Assembly: GCF_015207665.1 (NCBI RefSeq)
Contig: NZ_JADEWL010000023.1
Span: 1-64,000, forward strand
Length of the DNA: 64,000 nt
Direction of reading: 5' to 3'
Origin: Plectonema cf. radiosum LEGE 06105
GTDB lineage: Bacteria > Cyanobacteriota > Cyanobacteriia > Cyanobacteriales > Nostocaceae
This document shows positions 26,101 to 34,294 of the stretch, piece by piece. The notes beneath the pieces were generated by a model. It worked only from the letters and a program-made list of their open reading frames with translations, made no database searches and had not been told where the DNA came from. Numbering within the stretch: the first letter of the stretch is position 1; every line of letters begins with the position of its first letter. The translations under genes were made by a program, and so were the position numbers.

Positions 26101-26164
26101 GCGAGACACAAAGTAATAAAGCGATCGCAAAAATTACAATCAATTTCCGCAGCCCCATCTTCAT
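23150..26164 (-). CDS. Exported TPR-CHAT protease (HetF-like architecture)
   Basis: A signal peptide or anchor at residues 5-40 (LIVIFAIALLLCVSQPLWLS) is followed by about a dozen TPR units of roughly 40 residues (from ALQQYNNRQYGLALQSLQKA) and a C-terminal CHAT domain. Catalytic dyad: His871 in IIHLATHGLFD and Cys916 in LVVLSACNTGRGR, followed by the conserved GVIGLSRSLISAG and SLWAVPD. CHAT domains are caspase-like cysteine proteases; TPRs normally bind partner proteins and control activity. It lies 67 bp after the TPR gene at 26232 and 61 bp before the caspase gene, on the same strand with no promoter motif in between, so an operon is likely. Confidence 0.9.
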   Translation of the reverse strand: MKMGLRKLIVIFAIALLLCVSQPLWLSLPMLFGGSVAVGQTNDERKAEAESLLQQALQQYNNRQYGLALQSLQKALAIYQRIKNGQGQIKVLYNLGSANEALGDYYQAVYYYNKSLVISQKNSDSEFEINALRDIILIYYFNLKQYAKAIEYLQKSLIVSQRINNHKIEIMSLRILTEAYEYLGNYTKVVEYGQKTLLKVRQVTTIDKKLEPQTLLTLGEAYVHLNDYRKAIDSYQESRVIARKIHNTEIEKKASLFLPPEPFSINYPINELFFLYRLGQHQYKEGEYKKALETFQKVLVITRELMEYSNEGYTLNEIGKVYYIQGKEHYPQALNFYEKALAIAKKIPDKKLEATVINSIGEIYIGQIYYGKAEKAFNQALKILRQLTVTGKELEANKELEAILFNNLGNIYGLQAKYSESLSFYKQALNIRKNLGYKSRTGEILLSIGGIYEKIEDYPKTLEAYQDALDWFKENNDKRGEVAARLSICITLTNLGLVNYYDQQYENAEKYLFDAITNWEYLRYENLSKLNDDLKISVVQDSFFTYSLLQKLLITQKKTDVALEVAERGRARTLIELILSNQSSQKLNIENIKLPTLDEIQKLTQAQKATVVYYSLIQDNRRYKVNSGTQFTKNSLYMWVIKPTGEITFRPVDLKPILQKENTTLEELVENTRDFIGVRDRSIFARTNSTTQNTTAKRAQFDIKVFPSSDDDPSKDLQKLHEILIDPIADLLPTDPNERVIFIPQNELFLVPFPALKDAQGKYLIEKHTILTAPSIQVLGLTHKRAKEVKLASVQNALVVGNPDMPSVAPKIGDEAQPLSKLPGAEKEAEAIKPLLEENKLKTKLLIDKQATKAAVLELLPQAKIIHLATHGLFDNIQGLQSAIALAPSGKDNGLLTAEEILNLKLNADLVVLSACNTGRGRITGDGVIGLSRSLISAGTPSVIVSLWAVPDAPTAELMTEFYKNLLNKRNPLDKAQALRQAMLKFKDKPPKDWAAFTLIGESN

Positions 26165-26231
26165 AAAATCACCACTCCATTAATCAAAATAGAAAAAATT
26201 AAAACAACCACACCAACACATTCAAACTTAA

Positions 26232-27476
26232 TTAACTATTAATTTTCTTAATCATCTCATTGACTTTTTTCGCCTCATCTTGTTTACCCTGCTCTCGGAA
26301 TAAATTAGCAGCAACTTGTAAATCAGCAATCCCTTCTTGCTTATTCCCTAAAAGTAGAGCGCGAGACATACCACGGTTTAAATATCCCAGTGCATCTTGT
26401 GAATCTTTTACCTCCCAAAAGAACGGCGAGATTTTGATAGCACTTTTTTCAAATATTTTGCTTAAAGGTGATTGAAAACCCTTAAAAATATTAGATTTTT
26501 GATAATTACTTAAGGCTTTCTCATAGTTTTCAAATGCCTTTTTCATATCGCCTGCTCGACCATAAATAAATCCGAGATTATTTCGGAAATATCCTACATC
26601 TTTATCTTTCTTTATTGCCATATTCAAATCTTCTATTGCTCCTTTCATATCTCCCATCTGAACGCGAACATTAGCTCGTTGTGCATAGACAGAAGCTTCA
26701 TCAAATTTTTGATTTATCGCTAGATTTAAGTCTTCCATCGCTCCTTTGTTATCTCCTCTTTGAACGCGAATGATACTTCTAAAAAAGTAAGCACCAGGTT
26801 CTGAACCAATTTTGATAATTTTTTCGATATCTTCACTCGCTTGTTTATCATTACCTGAAAGAATATAGGCGAAACTTCGCATGATATATCCGTTAGTATT
26901 TTCGGGATTTTTTTGTATTGCTTGGCTAGCATTTTCTATTGCTTGCTTATAGTCATCAATAAGCAGCATCACCATCGCTCGAAAAGAATACCCATCAACA
27001 GAATAGCTATTGAGAACTAAAAAGCGATTAGAATCTTCAGTTGCTCCTTTTACATCCCCCGTTATCGCCCTAGCCAGGGCGCGTATATAGTATCCTTGTT
27101 CAGAATTGGGATTGATCGCTAATGCTCTATTAATATCTTGAATACCCGTCTTATAATCTCCTAAAATAAATTTAATTGTACCTCTAATTAAGTAAGCATT
27201 ATCATTGTCTCCATCCGCTTCAATTGCTTTAGTACAACTATTTAATGCTCGCTCATACTCTTTTGATTGATATCGCTTAACACACTGCTCTAATAACTTA
27301 TCAGTATTGGATTGTGCTAAAAGTAATTGTTTATTGGCTGCTACTTCTAAAGCTTGGACTGAAAAATTATTGCCTACAGAATTCTTAGCGATCGCATCCG
27401 ATTTTGCAGTATAAATTGTCCCTACGAAACTTAAAACAACGACAGCAGCGCTGAGAGATAAGTATTTAACTTTCAT
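26232..27476 (-). CDS. Exported TPR-repeat protein
   Basis: 414 residues: an N-terminal signal or anchor (YLSLSAAVVVLSFVGTIYTA), then around eight to nine TPR units of about 34 residues (for example AYLIRGTIKFILGDYKTGIQ, AIEDLNMAIKKDKDVGYFRN). No catalytic domain. A good ribosome binding site (GGAGG, 27483-27487) supports ATG 27476. A copy of the conserved promoter-like motif (27498-27535) lies just upstream. It is the first gene of a probable operon with the TPR-CHAT protease and the caspase; a periplasmic adaptor or regulator of these proteases is a reasonable guess. Confidence 0.85.
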   Translation of the reverse strand: MKVKYLSLSAAVVVLSFVGTIYTAKSDAIAKNSVGNNFSVQALEVAANKQLLLAQSNTDKLLEQCVKRYQSKEYERALNSCTKAIEADGDNDNAYLIRGTIKFILGDYKTGIQDINRALAINPNSEQGYYIRALARAITGDVKGATEDSNRFLVLNSYSVDGYSFRAMVMLLIDDYKQAIENASQAIQKNPENTNGYIMRSFAYILSGNDKQASEDIEKIIKIGSEPGAYFFRSIIRVQRGDNKGAMEDLNLAINQKFDEASVYAQRANVRVQMGDMKGAIEDLNMAIKKDKDVGYFRNNLGFIYGRAGDMKKAFENYEKALSNYQKSNIFKGFQSPLSKIFEKSAIKISPFFWEVKDSQDALGYLNRGMSRALLLGNKQEGIADLQVAANLFREQGKQDEAKKVNEMIKKINS

Positions 27477-27497
27477 CTTCTATACCTCCAAACTTGA

Positions 27498-27535
27498 TAC
27501 ACATATATCTCCAGCGTCAGGAACTTATGTAAAAA
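27498..27535 (-). promoter_or_regulatory. CHAT-cluster promoter-like motif, copy A
   Basis: Minus-strand reading: TTTTTACATAAGTTCC, 7 nt, then GGAGATATATGTG. It lies about 22 bp before ATG 27476. One of six copies sharing TACATAAG(C/T)TCC and GGAGATATATATAAG at nearly constant spacing. Probably the promoter of the TPR / TPR-CHAT / caspase operon. Confidence 0.6.
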
Positions 27536-27570
27536 TTCACCACAAACCAAACCTTCCCAAACCCTCCTAT

Positions 27571-30500
27571 TTACTCAGACTCGCCAATCAGCGTAAATGC
27601 AGCCCACTTTCTCGGACTATCAGAATACTTGTCTTTCATTTTCAGCATTGCCATGCGTAACGCCTGTGCTTTGTCAAGTCTATTTTTGTTTTTGTATAAA
27701 TTCTTATAAAACTCCGTCATCAGTTCCGCAGTAGGTGCATCGGGAACAGCCCAAAGGGAGACGATAACGCTGGGAGTTCCTGCAATAAATAGCGATCGCG
27801 ATAAGCCAATTACCCCATCACCAGTAATGCGTCCCCTACCTGTATCGCAAGCACTGAGGACAACTAAATCTGCTTTGAGTTTTTGTTTAAAGTTCAAAAT
27901 TTCTTCCGCAGTTAGCAAACCGTCATCTTTACCAGTAGGAGCTAACGCGATCGCACTTTTTAAAGCTTGGAAATTATTGAGAATACCGTGGGTAGCAAGA
28001 TGGATAATTTTAGCTTGGGGTATTTTCGATAAAACTGCGGCTTTATTTGCAGCATCACCTGTGAGCGCTTTTGTACCTAATAATTTAGCGATCGCATCTG
28101 CTTCAAGTTTGGCTCCTGGTAAGTCTGCTAATTTTTGCGGTTCATCCCCAATTTTGGGACTAACACTTGGCATGGTGGGATTCCCGACTATGAGAGTATC
28201 AGATGCAGGGGAAAGTTGGTTTTTTTGCTTTTGCTGTCGAGTTAACTCTAATACCTGTATTGATGGAGCCGTTAAAATTGTGTGTTTTTCAATCAGGTAT
28301 TTACCCTTTTGGTCTAACAGTGCGGGGAAGGGAACCAGGAATAATTCATCTTGCGGGACAAAAATCACGCGATCGTCTGGGTTGGTGGGGAGAAGGTCAG
28401 CGATGGGTTCGATTAATATGCTGTGGAGCTTTTTTAAGTCTTTGCTGGGGTCATCTTCGGGAGAAGGGAAGGTTGTGATTTGAAATTGGTCGCGTTTGGT
28501 TGTGGTGTTTTGGGTGGTGGAATTGGTTCGTGTGAAGAGATTGCGATCGCTTACTCCTATAGAGTCACGAATATTTTCAACAAGTTCTTCGAGAGATGCT
28601 AAATTGCTATTTTCATCTTTAAAAAATGCTTTGAAATCTATTGTGCGAAAGTTTACTTCTCCTGTCGGCTTGACAACATAAATATAAAGTTGTGATTTAT
28701 TCCATTGTTTTTTACCTTCTATTGTTGATTCTTCATTGATAATTGAATACTCAACTAGTGTTGCTTGTTGTTCTTTAGCGACTTGTTTAAGTTCCTCAAT
28801 ATTTGGTAATTTAGCTTTTATTGAAGTTTCAGTGTCGAGACGATAAGATAATAAATCAACGAATGCACGAGTGCGACTACGTTCAGAAGTTTCTAATGCA
28901 GCTTCAATTTTATTTTGGGCTATAAGTGCTTGTTGTAAAAAGCTGTATGTAGCTCTCTGGCTCTCAATAATTGAAATTTTATCACTATCTTTTAATCCTG
29001 GTCGTAGAGATTCTCTAGTTTCAACAGCAACACGTAGTGTCTCTGTTGCTTCTTTTAAATTACCAGTTCTTAGGAGGATATAACCGATATTACTGACAGT
29101 GGTCCCTTGCCCCAACTTATCATCAATTTGTCTGCGAATTGCTAAAGCTTGTTGAAAAAAATCCAATGCTTTGGGGTATTGCCCTAAACTGCCGTAAAGA
29201 AACCCAATATTGTTGAGAGTACGTCCTGAAGTGTTTTTATTACCAATTTGTTTGCTAATTAACAAAGCTTGTTGAAAGAACTCAAGCGCTTTAGGGTATT
29301 CTCCCAATTCGTTATAAACGAATCCAATATCGCCGAGAGTATTCCCTTCCCCTGCTTTATCACCAATTTGTTTTCTAATTGCTAAAGCTTGTTGGTAAAA
29401 CTTCAGTGCTTTGGGGTATTCTCCTAAATTGCTATAAACTAACCCAATATGGTTGAGAGTATTCCCTTCCCCTGCTTTATCACCAATTTGTTTGCTAATT
29501 GCCAAAGCTTGTTGACCTAACTCCAAAGTTTTGGAGTTTTCTCCCAAAACTTCGTAAATTCCTCCAATATTGTTGAGAGTTGTCCCTTCCCCTGCTTTAT
29601 CACCAATTTGTTTGCTAATTACCAAAGCTTGTTGGTAGAACTCTAGTGCTTTGGGATATTGTCCCCAACTGCCATAAACGGTTCCAATATTGTTGAGAGT
29701 TGTCCCTTCCCCTGCTTTATTGCCAATTTGTTTATGAATCGCCAAAGCTTGTTGGTAGAACTCCAGTGCTTTGGGATATTGTCCTAACTGGTGGTAAATT
29801 CCTCCAATATTGTTACGATTACTTCCTTCATGTGCTTTATTGCCAATTTGTTTGCTAATAGCTAAAGCTTCTTGGTAAAACTTCAGTGCTTTAGGGTATT
29901 CTCCCAAACTTTGATAAACTGACCCAATACTTTCTAGAGTATTCCCTTCCCCTGCTTTATTGCCAATTTGTTTGCTAATAGCTAAAGCTTCTTGGTAAAA
30001 CTTCAGTGCTTTGGGGTACTGTGTGAATCCATTATAAACTGACCCAATACCTTTTAGACTACTTCCTTCCCCTTCTTTATCACCAATTTGTTTGCTAATT
30101 GCTAAAGCTTGTTGGTGGAACTTTAGTGCTTTGGGATATTGTCCTAACTGAAAGTAAATTCCTCCAATATTGTGAAGAATTCTCCCTTCCCCTTTTTTAT
30201 CACCAATTTGTTTGCTAATTGCTAAAGCTTGTTGGTGGAACTTCAGTGCTTTGGGATATTGTCCTAACTGAGCGTAAATTCCTCCAATATTATGAAGAGT
30301 ACTTCCTTCCCCTGCTTTATCACCAATGTGTTGCCGAATAGCCAAAGCTTGTTTGCAGAATTCCAAGGCTTTGAGGTATTGCCCTAACCTGCCATAAATC
30401 ACTCCAATATTGTTGAGAGTCTTTGCTTCCCCTGCTTTATCACGAATTTGTTGCCGAATTGCCAAAGCTTGTTGGTAGAACTCCAGTGCTTTGGGATATT

Positions 30501-30918
30501 GCCCTAACTTGGCGTACATTACTCCAATATTATTGAGAGTATCCCCTTCCCACCACTTGTCGCCGATTTGCCTACTAATTACCAAAGCTTGTTGGGAAAA
30601 TTCTAACGCTTTGGGGTATTGCCCTAAATTAAGGTAAACTAACCCAATCTTGTTGAGGATAGCTGCTTGACCTTGGCGATCACCTATTTCTCTAACAATC
30701 AGTAAGGCTTTTTGAAATGTATCTAAAGCTGCTTGATACTGGCTTTTGCTTAACTGTTCATTACCTAACTGATAAAGCCGTAGCGTCTCTTCTCGCGTTT
30801 TAATTTGTGCTACTACCGCAGACTTCCCAAACACAGGAGAAAAACTAAACCACCAAGGTTGCGACACACTAAGCAATAAAGCACTAAAAATAATCAGGAC
30901 AAATTTATGTAATCGCAT
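27571..30918 (-). CDS. Exported TPR-CHAT protease with 14 nearly identical TPRs
   Basis: I place the start at 30918: MRLHKFVLIIFSALLLSVSQ is a clean signal peptide, and a start further upstream (30975) would run through a promoter-like motif. The 1115-residue protein has about 14 consecutive 40-residue TPR units, typical unit ALAISKQIGDKAGEGNTLNN IGxVYxxLGQYPKALEFYQQ, encoded by 120-bp direct repeats. A C-terminal CHAT domain follows: His977 in IIHLATHGILN and Cys1024 in LVVLSACDTGRGR. Regular 40-residue TPRs of this kind (as in kinesin light chains) bind peptides. Expected role: exported or membrane-associated regulated protease. It has its own promoter-like element (30961-31000) and lies downstream of the sigma-like operon on the same strand. 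Confidence 0.9.
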   Translation of the reverse strand: MRLHKFVLIIFSALLLSVSQPWWFSFSPVFGKSAVVAQIKTREETLRLYQLGNEQLSKSQYQAALDTFQKALLIVREIGDRQGQAAILNKIGLVYLNLGQYPKALEFSQQALVISRQIGDKWWEGDTLNNIGVMYAKLGQYPKALEFYQQALAIRQQIRDKAGEAKTLNNIGVIYGRLGQYLKALEFCKQALAIRQHIGDKAGEGSTLHNIGGIYAQLGQYPKALKFHQQALAISKQIGDKKGEGRILHNIGGIYFQLGQYPKALKFHQQALAISKQIGDKEGEGSSLKGIGSVYNGFTQYPKALKFYQEALAISKQIGNKAGEGNTLESIGSVYQSLGEYPKALKFYQEALAISKQIGNKAHEGSNRNNIGGIYHQLGQYPKALEFYQQALAIHKQIGNKAGEGTTLNNIGTVYGSWGQYPKALEFYQQALVISKQIGDKAGEGTTLNNIGGIYEVLGENSKTLELGQQALAISKQIGDKAGEGNTLNHIGLVYSNLGEYPKALKFYQQALAIRKQIGDKAGEGNTLGDIGFVYNELGEYPKALEFFQQALLISKQIGNKNTSGRTLNNIGFLYGSLGQYPKALDFFQQALAIRRQIDDKLGQGTTVSNIGYILLRTGNLKEATETLRVAVETRESLRPGLKDSDKISIIESQRATYSFLQQALIAQNKIEAALETSERSRTRAFVDLLSYRLDTETSIKAKLPNIEELKQVAKEQQATLVEYSIINEESTIEGKKQWNKSQLYIYVVKPTGEVNFRTIDFKAFFKDENSNLASLEELVENIRDSIGVSDRNLFTRTNSTTQNTTTKRDQFQITTFPSPEDDPSKDLKKLHSILIEPIADLLPTNPDDRVIFVPQDELFLVPFPALLDQKGKYLIEKHTILTAPSIQVLELTRQQKQKNQLSPASDTLIVGNPTMPSVSPKIGDEPQKLADLPGAKLEADAIAKLLGTKALTGDAANKAAVLSKIPQAKIIHLATHGILNNFQALKSAIALAPTGKDDGLLTAEEILNFKQKLKADLVVLSACDTGRGRITGDGVIGLSRSLFIAGTPSVIVSLWAVPDAPTAELMTEFYKNLYKNKNRLDKAQALRMAMLKMKDKYSDSPRKWAAFTLIGESE

Positions 30919-30960
30919 CTCCGTAAAACTACAACTCCATAAGCCGTAATAACTACCCCC

Positions 30961-31000
30961 TAATACATATCTCACATATCAGGGGGACTTGTGTAAAAAA
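30961..31000 (-). promoter_or_regulatory. CHAT-cluster promoter-like motif, copy B
   Basis: Minus-strand reading: TTTTTTACACAAGTCC, 10 nt, then TGTGAGATATGTATTAG. About 43 bp before the ATG at 30918. The most divergent of the six copies (ACACAAG for ACATAAG), but the T-run, spacing and GAGATAT block are kept. Confidence 0.5.
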
Positions 31001-31013
31001 TTTTATTAAGAAG

Positions 31014-31769
31014 CTATGGCAACGTAGAAACCACAGCCTGCTTTGAATTACAAAAGTTATGTCCTTCAATGTTCTTGATAGTATCTACTAATTGTGGTGA
31101 TGGATTCTGCACCGAGTAAAGCTGTTCTAATACATCTGTCCACATTTCTTTCTTAGCAAAATAATCAGCTTTCCCCAGAGCAATTTTTTCTACAGTCGCT
31201 CCCTCCTTTTTGAGTGTTGCTTCCAATTGTTTCAAGTTCTTAGTGATACCATCTCGTTTTTCACTATCCATCACTTTAAAATAGGAAACACTCTCTTTTG
31301 TAGGAAATCCCCTAACTTTTTCAGCAGTAATTTGCCATCTATAATACTCTCCGAGTTGCAATGGCTTACTATCATATTTAATCTTTGTTAATCCATCTTT
31401 GACTTTTAGAGTTGCAAAAATTTCACCCTTACTATTTTTGATATCAATTTGTGTAGCCCCTACACCTCGCCAATAAAATATAGGCTTATCAGTCCAAATT
31501 TCATCAGTTCCTTTTTGACCATTATCTAAATTTTCTAATTCTTGCGGAAGAATTGCACAAATTTCTCCTCTTGATCCTCCCGGAGTTTTGCGACGACGAA
31601 AGACATTAAAAATATCACCCCATGACAATGCTAAATATAAACGTTTAGTTATTTTTGGTAAACTTCGGTTTTGTTGTTTGATAGCAGCTTTTATTGGGAA
31701 ACTCGATAAAATAGAAAGTGTTAAGAACAAAAATGAAAAACTCAAACCTAAATATTTCAGCCTATTCAT
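31014..31769 (-). CDS. DUF928-like exported protein
   Basis: A signal peptide (LGLSFSFLFLTLSILSSFPI, then KAA) precedes a beta-rich domain with GGSRGEICAILPQELENLD and IFYWRGVGATQIDI. This resembles cyanobacterial DUF928 proteins (Gly/Arg-rich GGxxRG, then C, then a predicted Ig-like fold), though the match is approximate. The C-terminus is helical (NLKQLEATLKKEGATVEKIA). Its ATG overlaps the stop of the CHAT-CHASE2 gene (ATGA, 31766-31769), so translation is coupled. It is the last of the four-gene sigma-like / DUF1822 / CHAT-CHASE2 / DUF928 operon. DUF928 has no known function; the location suggests a periplasmic partner of the CHASE2 domain. Confidence 0.65.
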   Translation of the reverse strand: MNRLKYLGLSFSFLFLTLSILSSFPIKAAIKQQNRSLPKITKRLYLALSWGDIFNVFRRRKTPGGSRGEICAILPQELENLDNGQKGTDEIWTDKPIFYWRGVGATQIDIKNSKGEIFATLKVKDGLTKIKYDSKPLQLGEYYRWQITAEKVRGFPTKESVSYFKVMDSEKRDGITKNLKQLEATLKKEGATVEKIALGKADYFAKKEMWTDVLEQLYSVQNPSPQLVDTIKNIEGHNFCNSKQAVVSTLP

Positions 31770-34294
31770 TTAGATAGTCTCCTCAAAGTAAAGTGAATGT
31801 ATTTCCAAAATATGGTAGCGGGTAAAAACACAGGAAGTAAAATATATCCTGATATATATAACTGTAATGAAGTTAAGAAATAAATAATAGTATTTGCCGA
31901 TACAACTTTAATTACTAGCTTTCGATTTTGAGGATTATCAATTAAATATAATGACACACCTTTGGCTAGTAAAGCTGCTAATAAAATAACCAAAAAATCG
32001 GGAACTGGAACCACCAAATGTTTATTAAGTAAATGATGAACCATATAAGCATGAGCTTCTCCTGTCGGGAACTCTCCATCTTCCCATCCTCGCCAATAAG
32101 CTACTGCTAAAGGTCTAGTAGCATTATCTTCACCTTTTCCAGTTAATCCGGCTTGACTATATCCTCCAGGTGCAATAATCACTAATGTTTTATCCAAGTT
32201 ATCTGGAATTTCTGATGAGTTTTCTTGGCTCTTACAAGTACCTAGTAAATTGCAAGCTGATATACTTTTATAAGCGTTGTCGGGATGAATAGAAAAATCT
32301 ATAATTGGATGAAACCATTCAAAAAAACTTGAGATCCGTAATTGTTTAGGTGAATTATAAATATTATTTGAACGTAAGTTTTCGTAAAAAGCTATTTCTT
32401 CATGGAAATTTCCGAGCTTATTGATTGAATCAATATTTAGTTGTTGCTGTTCAATAATCGTTGGATTTATATTTTGTAATTGATAATTTAATGCTAATAA
32501 ATAACTAAAAGGACAATTGCTCTTATCAAGACATTCTTTCCCTGATGGAGGTAACTCAAGATACCACTGCGTTAAATATATGCTTCCATCAATATACTTA
32601 CTTTGTTGACGATTAATGATTTTATCACTAACTTTACCTTTTCGTGAGTCTTCTTCCAAATCATCATAGCCAAATACAAAAGTAGTTTTTTTCGCTGTAG
32701 CTTCAAGAATTGCTGCTTTAAGCTGAGATGTATTAGCTGGCTGCTTATCAACTTGATCTAAAATATAATCTATACCAATTAATTTAGCATTTCTGTCCGA
32801 AAGAGCTTTAATAATTCGTGCTAGGTAACTGTAATCTAAAGGATATCTTTGTTGAATTTTATCTTTCTCAAATGATTCTTTATCAATTTTTATAAATAAT
32901 ACACGTGGTTTTGTGCTTAGTGGTTTGAACGGTGTTTTTTCACGATAAATAGCTTGCACTAAAATACGTGGTTCAAGTAATAAACTTTGTGCATATGGCA
33001 ATAAACTTAAAAGTAATAATCCAGCTAACCATTTTGCCTCCAATTTTGTAGGGAACCATCGCTTAATTCTCGAAGTAATATTAAAAGGTTGAATCTGAAA
33101 TAATTTGGCTTCTGCATGACGAAATAAAGACGGAACTAAATAAGCAGAAGGATAAGAAACACGCTTTTCATCTTCTTGAAGTAACTGAATTGCGTCTAAC
33201 AAAGCAGTGTGAACATCTTTATATTGAGCTAAACTCTGAAGAAACTTGACTAAAAATATCTGTGCAACTTGATCGTGAATGGGTTCCCGCATCACCGCAA
33301 CTTGACTCAACCCCAAATTAATCAAAAATTCAGCAATATTAATTCCATTACAAGAATTAAAAATAGCAAATTGTAATCCTCGTTTCCTAGCGATTTTGAG
33401 CGAACCTTCTATTTCTTGCATTGATAATGCAACCCCTGGTGCAATTCCTAATTCCCCTCCTGTCAGTTGAGTTTCATTGCTATGTCCAGCAAAAAATAAG
33501 ATGTCCCAACCTCTTTTATCGGAAATTGCTTTGATAATTTGATGTTTGAGTGCGTTAGCATCAAAATTTGTTGTATCTGTCTTTTTATTCCAACCAACAA
33601 ACTGAACATCAACAATCGAATTTAGAGCTTTTATCGCTTCTTTATCATCTTTTAAATCTAAACCACTATCATCTCCTAATATCGCTAAAACTCTAATTTT
33701 ATGACGAATTGGATGTATTGCTTCGTAGCTAATATTCGCAGGAGTACGAGCAATACGTATTTTTTCTGCTATATCAGAATCTGTATCAAAATAAATATCC
33801 CAACTTTCCCAAGGAAGTTTTGCTATTTCAATAGGTGTACAAGTGAGGAAAATTTCAACAGGTTGTTTTTCCGAAGTTTGGCTTACTGATTTTGTAATTG
33901 TACGATTTATACTGACCAATTCAGGACTTAACAGCCATTGCTGGAACTCGCGTAATAATTGGGCTTCTGTCTCTACGAGTTGTTTATGAAAGTCTCTAGG
34001 TGCGCTTCCAGTACCGCTTATTCCCTTTTTTCCTCGCAGTCTCACATAATAATCTAAATACGCTCTATGCCAGTTTTCATAACTCTGAGTTAAGGAGAAA
34101 GGATAGTTAACATTAACATCAATAACTAGACCATCACCCCAACTTAATTCAAAATTACAAGTTGAAGTAATTTGTCTAACTTTGAGTTTAAAAATAGTCT
34201 TGTTAGTCATTTTAGTATTTTTTAGCTTAATTATATTTAATTTTTTACTACTATATAATTTAATTATTTTATCTTCTAATTTTTCTCTATTCAC
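31766..34294 (-). CDS. CHAT-CHASE2 membrane protein
   Basis: Residues about 30-395 form a cytoplasmic CHAT-type caspase domain: TCTPIEIAKLPWESWDIYFD, catalytic His271 in ILFFAGHSNETQL and Cys315 in FAIFNSCNGINI. A membrane helix near 415-440 (WLAGLLLLSLLPYAQSLLLE) leads to an extracytoplasmic CHASE2 sensor domain (about 445-770; PRVLFIKIDKESFEK, LIGIDYILDQ). The last 75 residues contain three more membrane helices (DFLVILLAALLAKGVSLYLI and following). CHASE2 domains sense unknown external signals and usually feed kinases or cyclases; here the output is a protease domain. The start is a GTG overlapping the upstream stop by 8 bp. The second catalytic motif is intact, so activity is plausible. 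Confidence 0.85.
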   Translation of the reverse strand: MNREKLEDKIIKLYSSKKLNIIKLKNTKMTNKTIFKLKVRQITSTCNFELSWGDGLVIDVNVNYPFSLTQSYENWHRAYLDYYVRLRGKKGISGTGSAPRDFHKQLVETEAQLLREFQQWLLSPELVSINRTITKSVSQTSEKQPVEIFLTCTPIEIAKLPWESWDIYFDTDSDIAEKIRIARTPANISYEAIHPIRHKIRVLAILGDDSGLDLKDDKEAIKALNSIVDVQFVGWNKKTDTTNFDANALKHQIIKAISDKRGWDILFFAGHSNETQLTGGELGIAPGVALSMQEIEGSLKIARKRGLQFAIFNSCNGINIAEFLINLGLSQVAVMREPIHDQVAQIFLVKFLQSLAQYKDVHTALLDAIQLLQEDEKRVSYPSAYLVPSLFRHAEAKLFQIQPFNITSRIKRWFPTKLEAKWLAGLLLLSLLPYAQSLLLEPRILVQAIYREKTPFKPLSTKPRVLFIKIDKESFEKDKIQQRYPLDYSYLARIIKALSDRNAKLIGIDYILDQVDKQPANTSQLKAAILEATAKKTTFVFGYDDLEEDSRKGKVSDKIINRQQSKYIDGSIYLTQWYLELPPSGKECLDKSNCPFSYLLALNYQLQNINPTIIEQQQLNIDSINKLGNFHEEIAFYENLRSNNIYNSPKQLRISSFFEWFHPIIDFSIHPDNAYKSISACNLLGTCKSQENSSEIPDNLDKTLVIIAPGGYSQAGLTGKGEDNATRPLAVAYWRGWEDGEFPTGEAHAYMVHHLLNKHLVVPVPDFLVILLAALLAKGVSLYLIDNPQNRKLVIKVVSANTIIYFLTSLQLYISGYILLPVFLPATIFWKYIHFTLRRLSK

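Noticed and set aside
29100-30660. Regular 120-bp repeats that could suggest a CRISPR or satellite array
   Set aside because: The repeats are in frame and encode 40-residue TPR units with conserved positions; there is no spacer/repeat structure.
30919-30975. Upstream start for the second TPR-CHAT gene
   Set aside because: Overlaps the promoter-like motif and precedes a clean signal peptide beginning at 30918.
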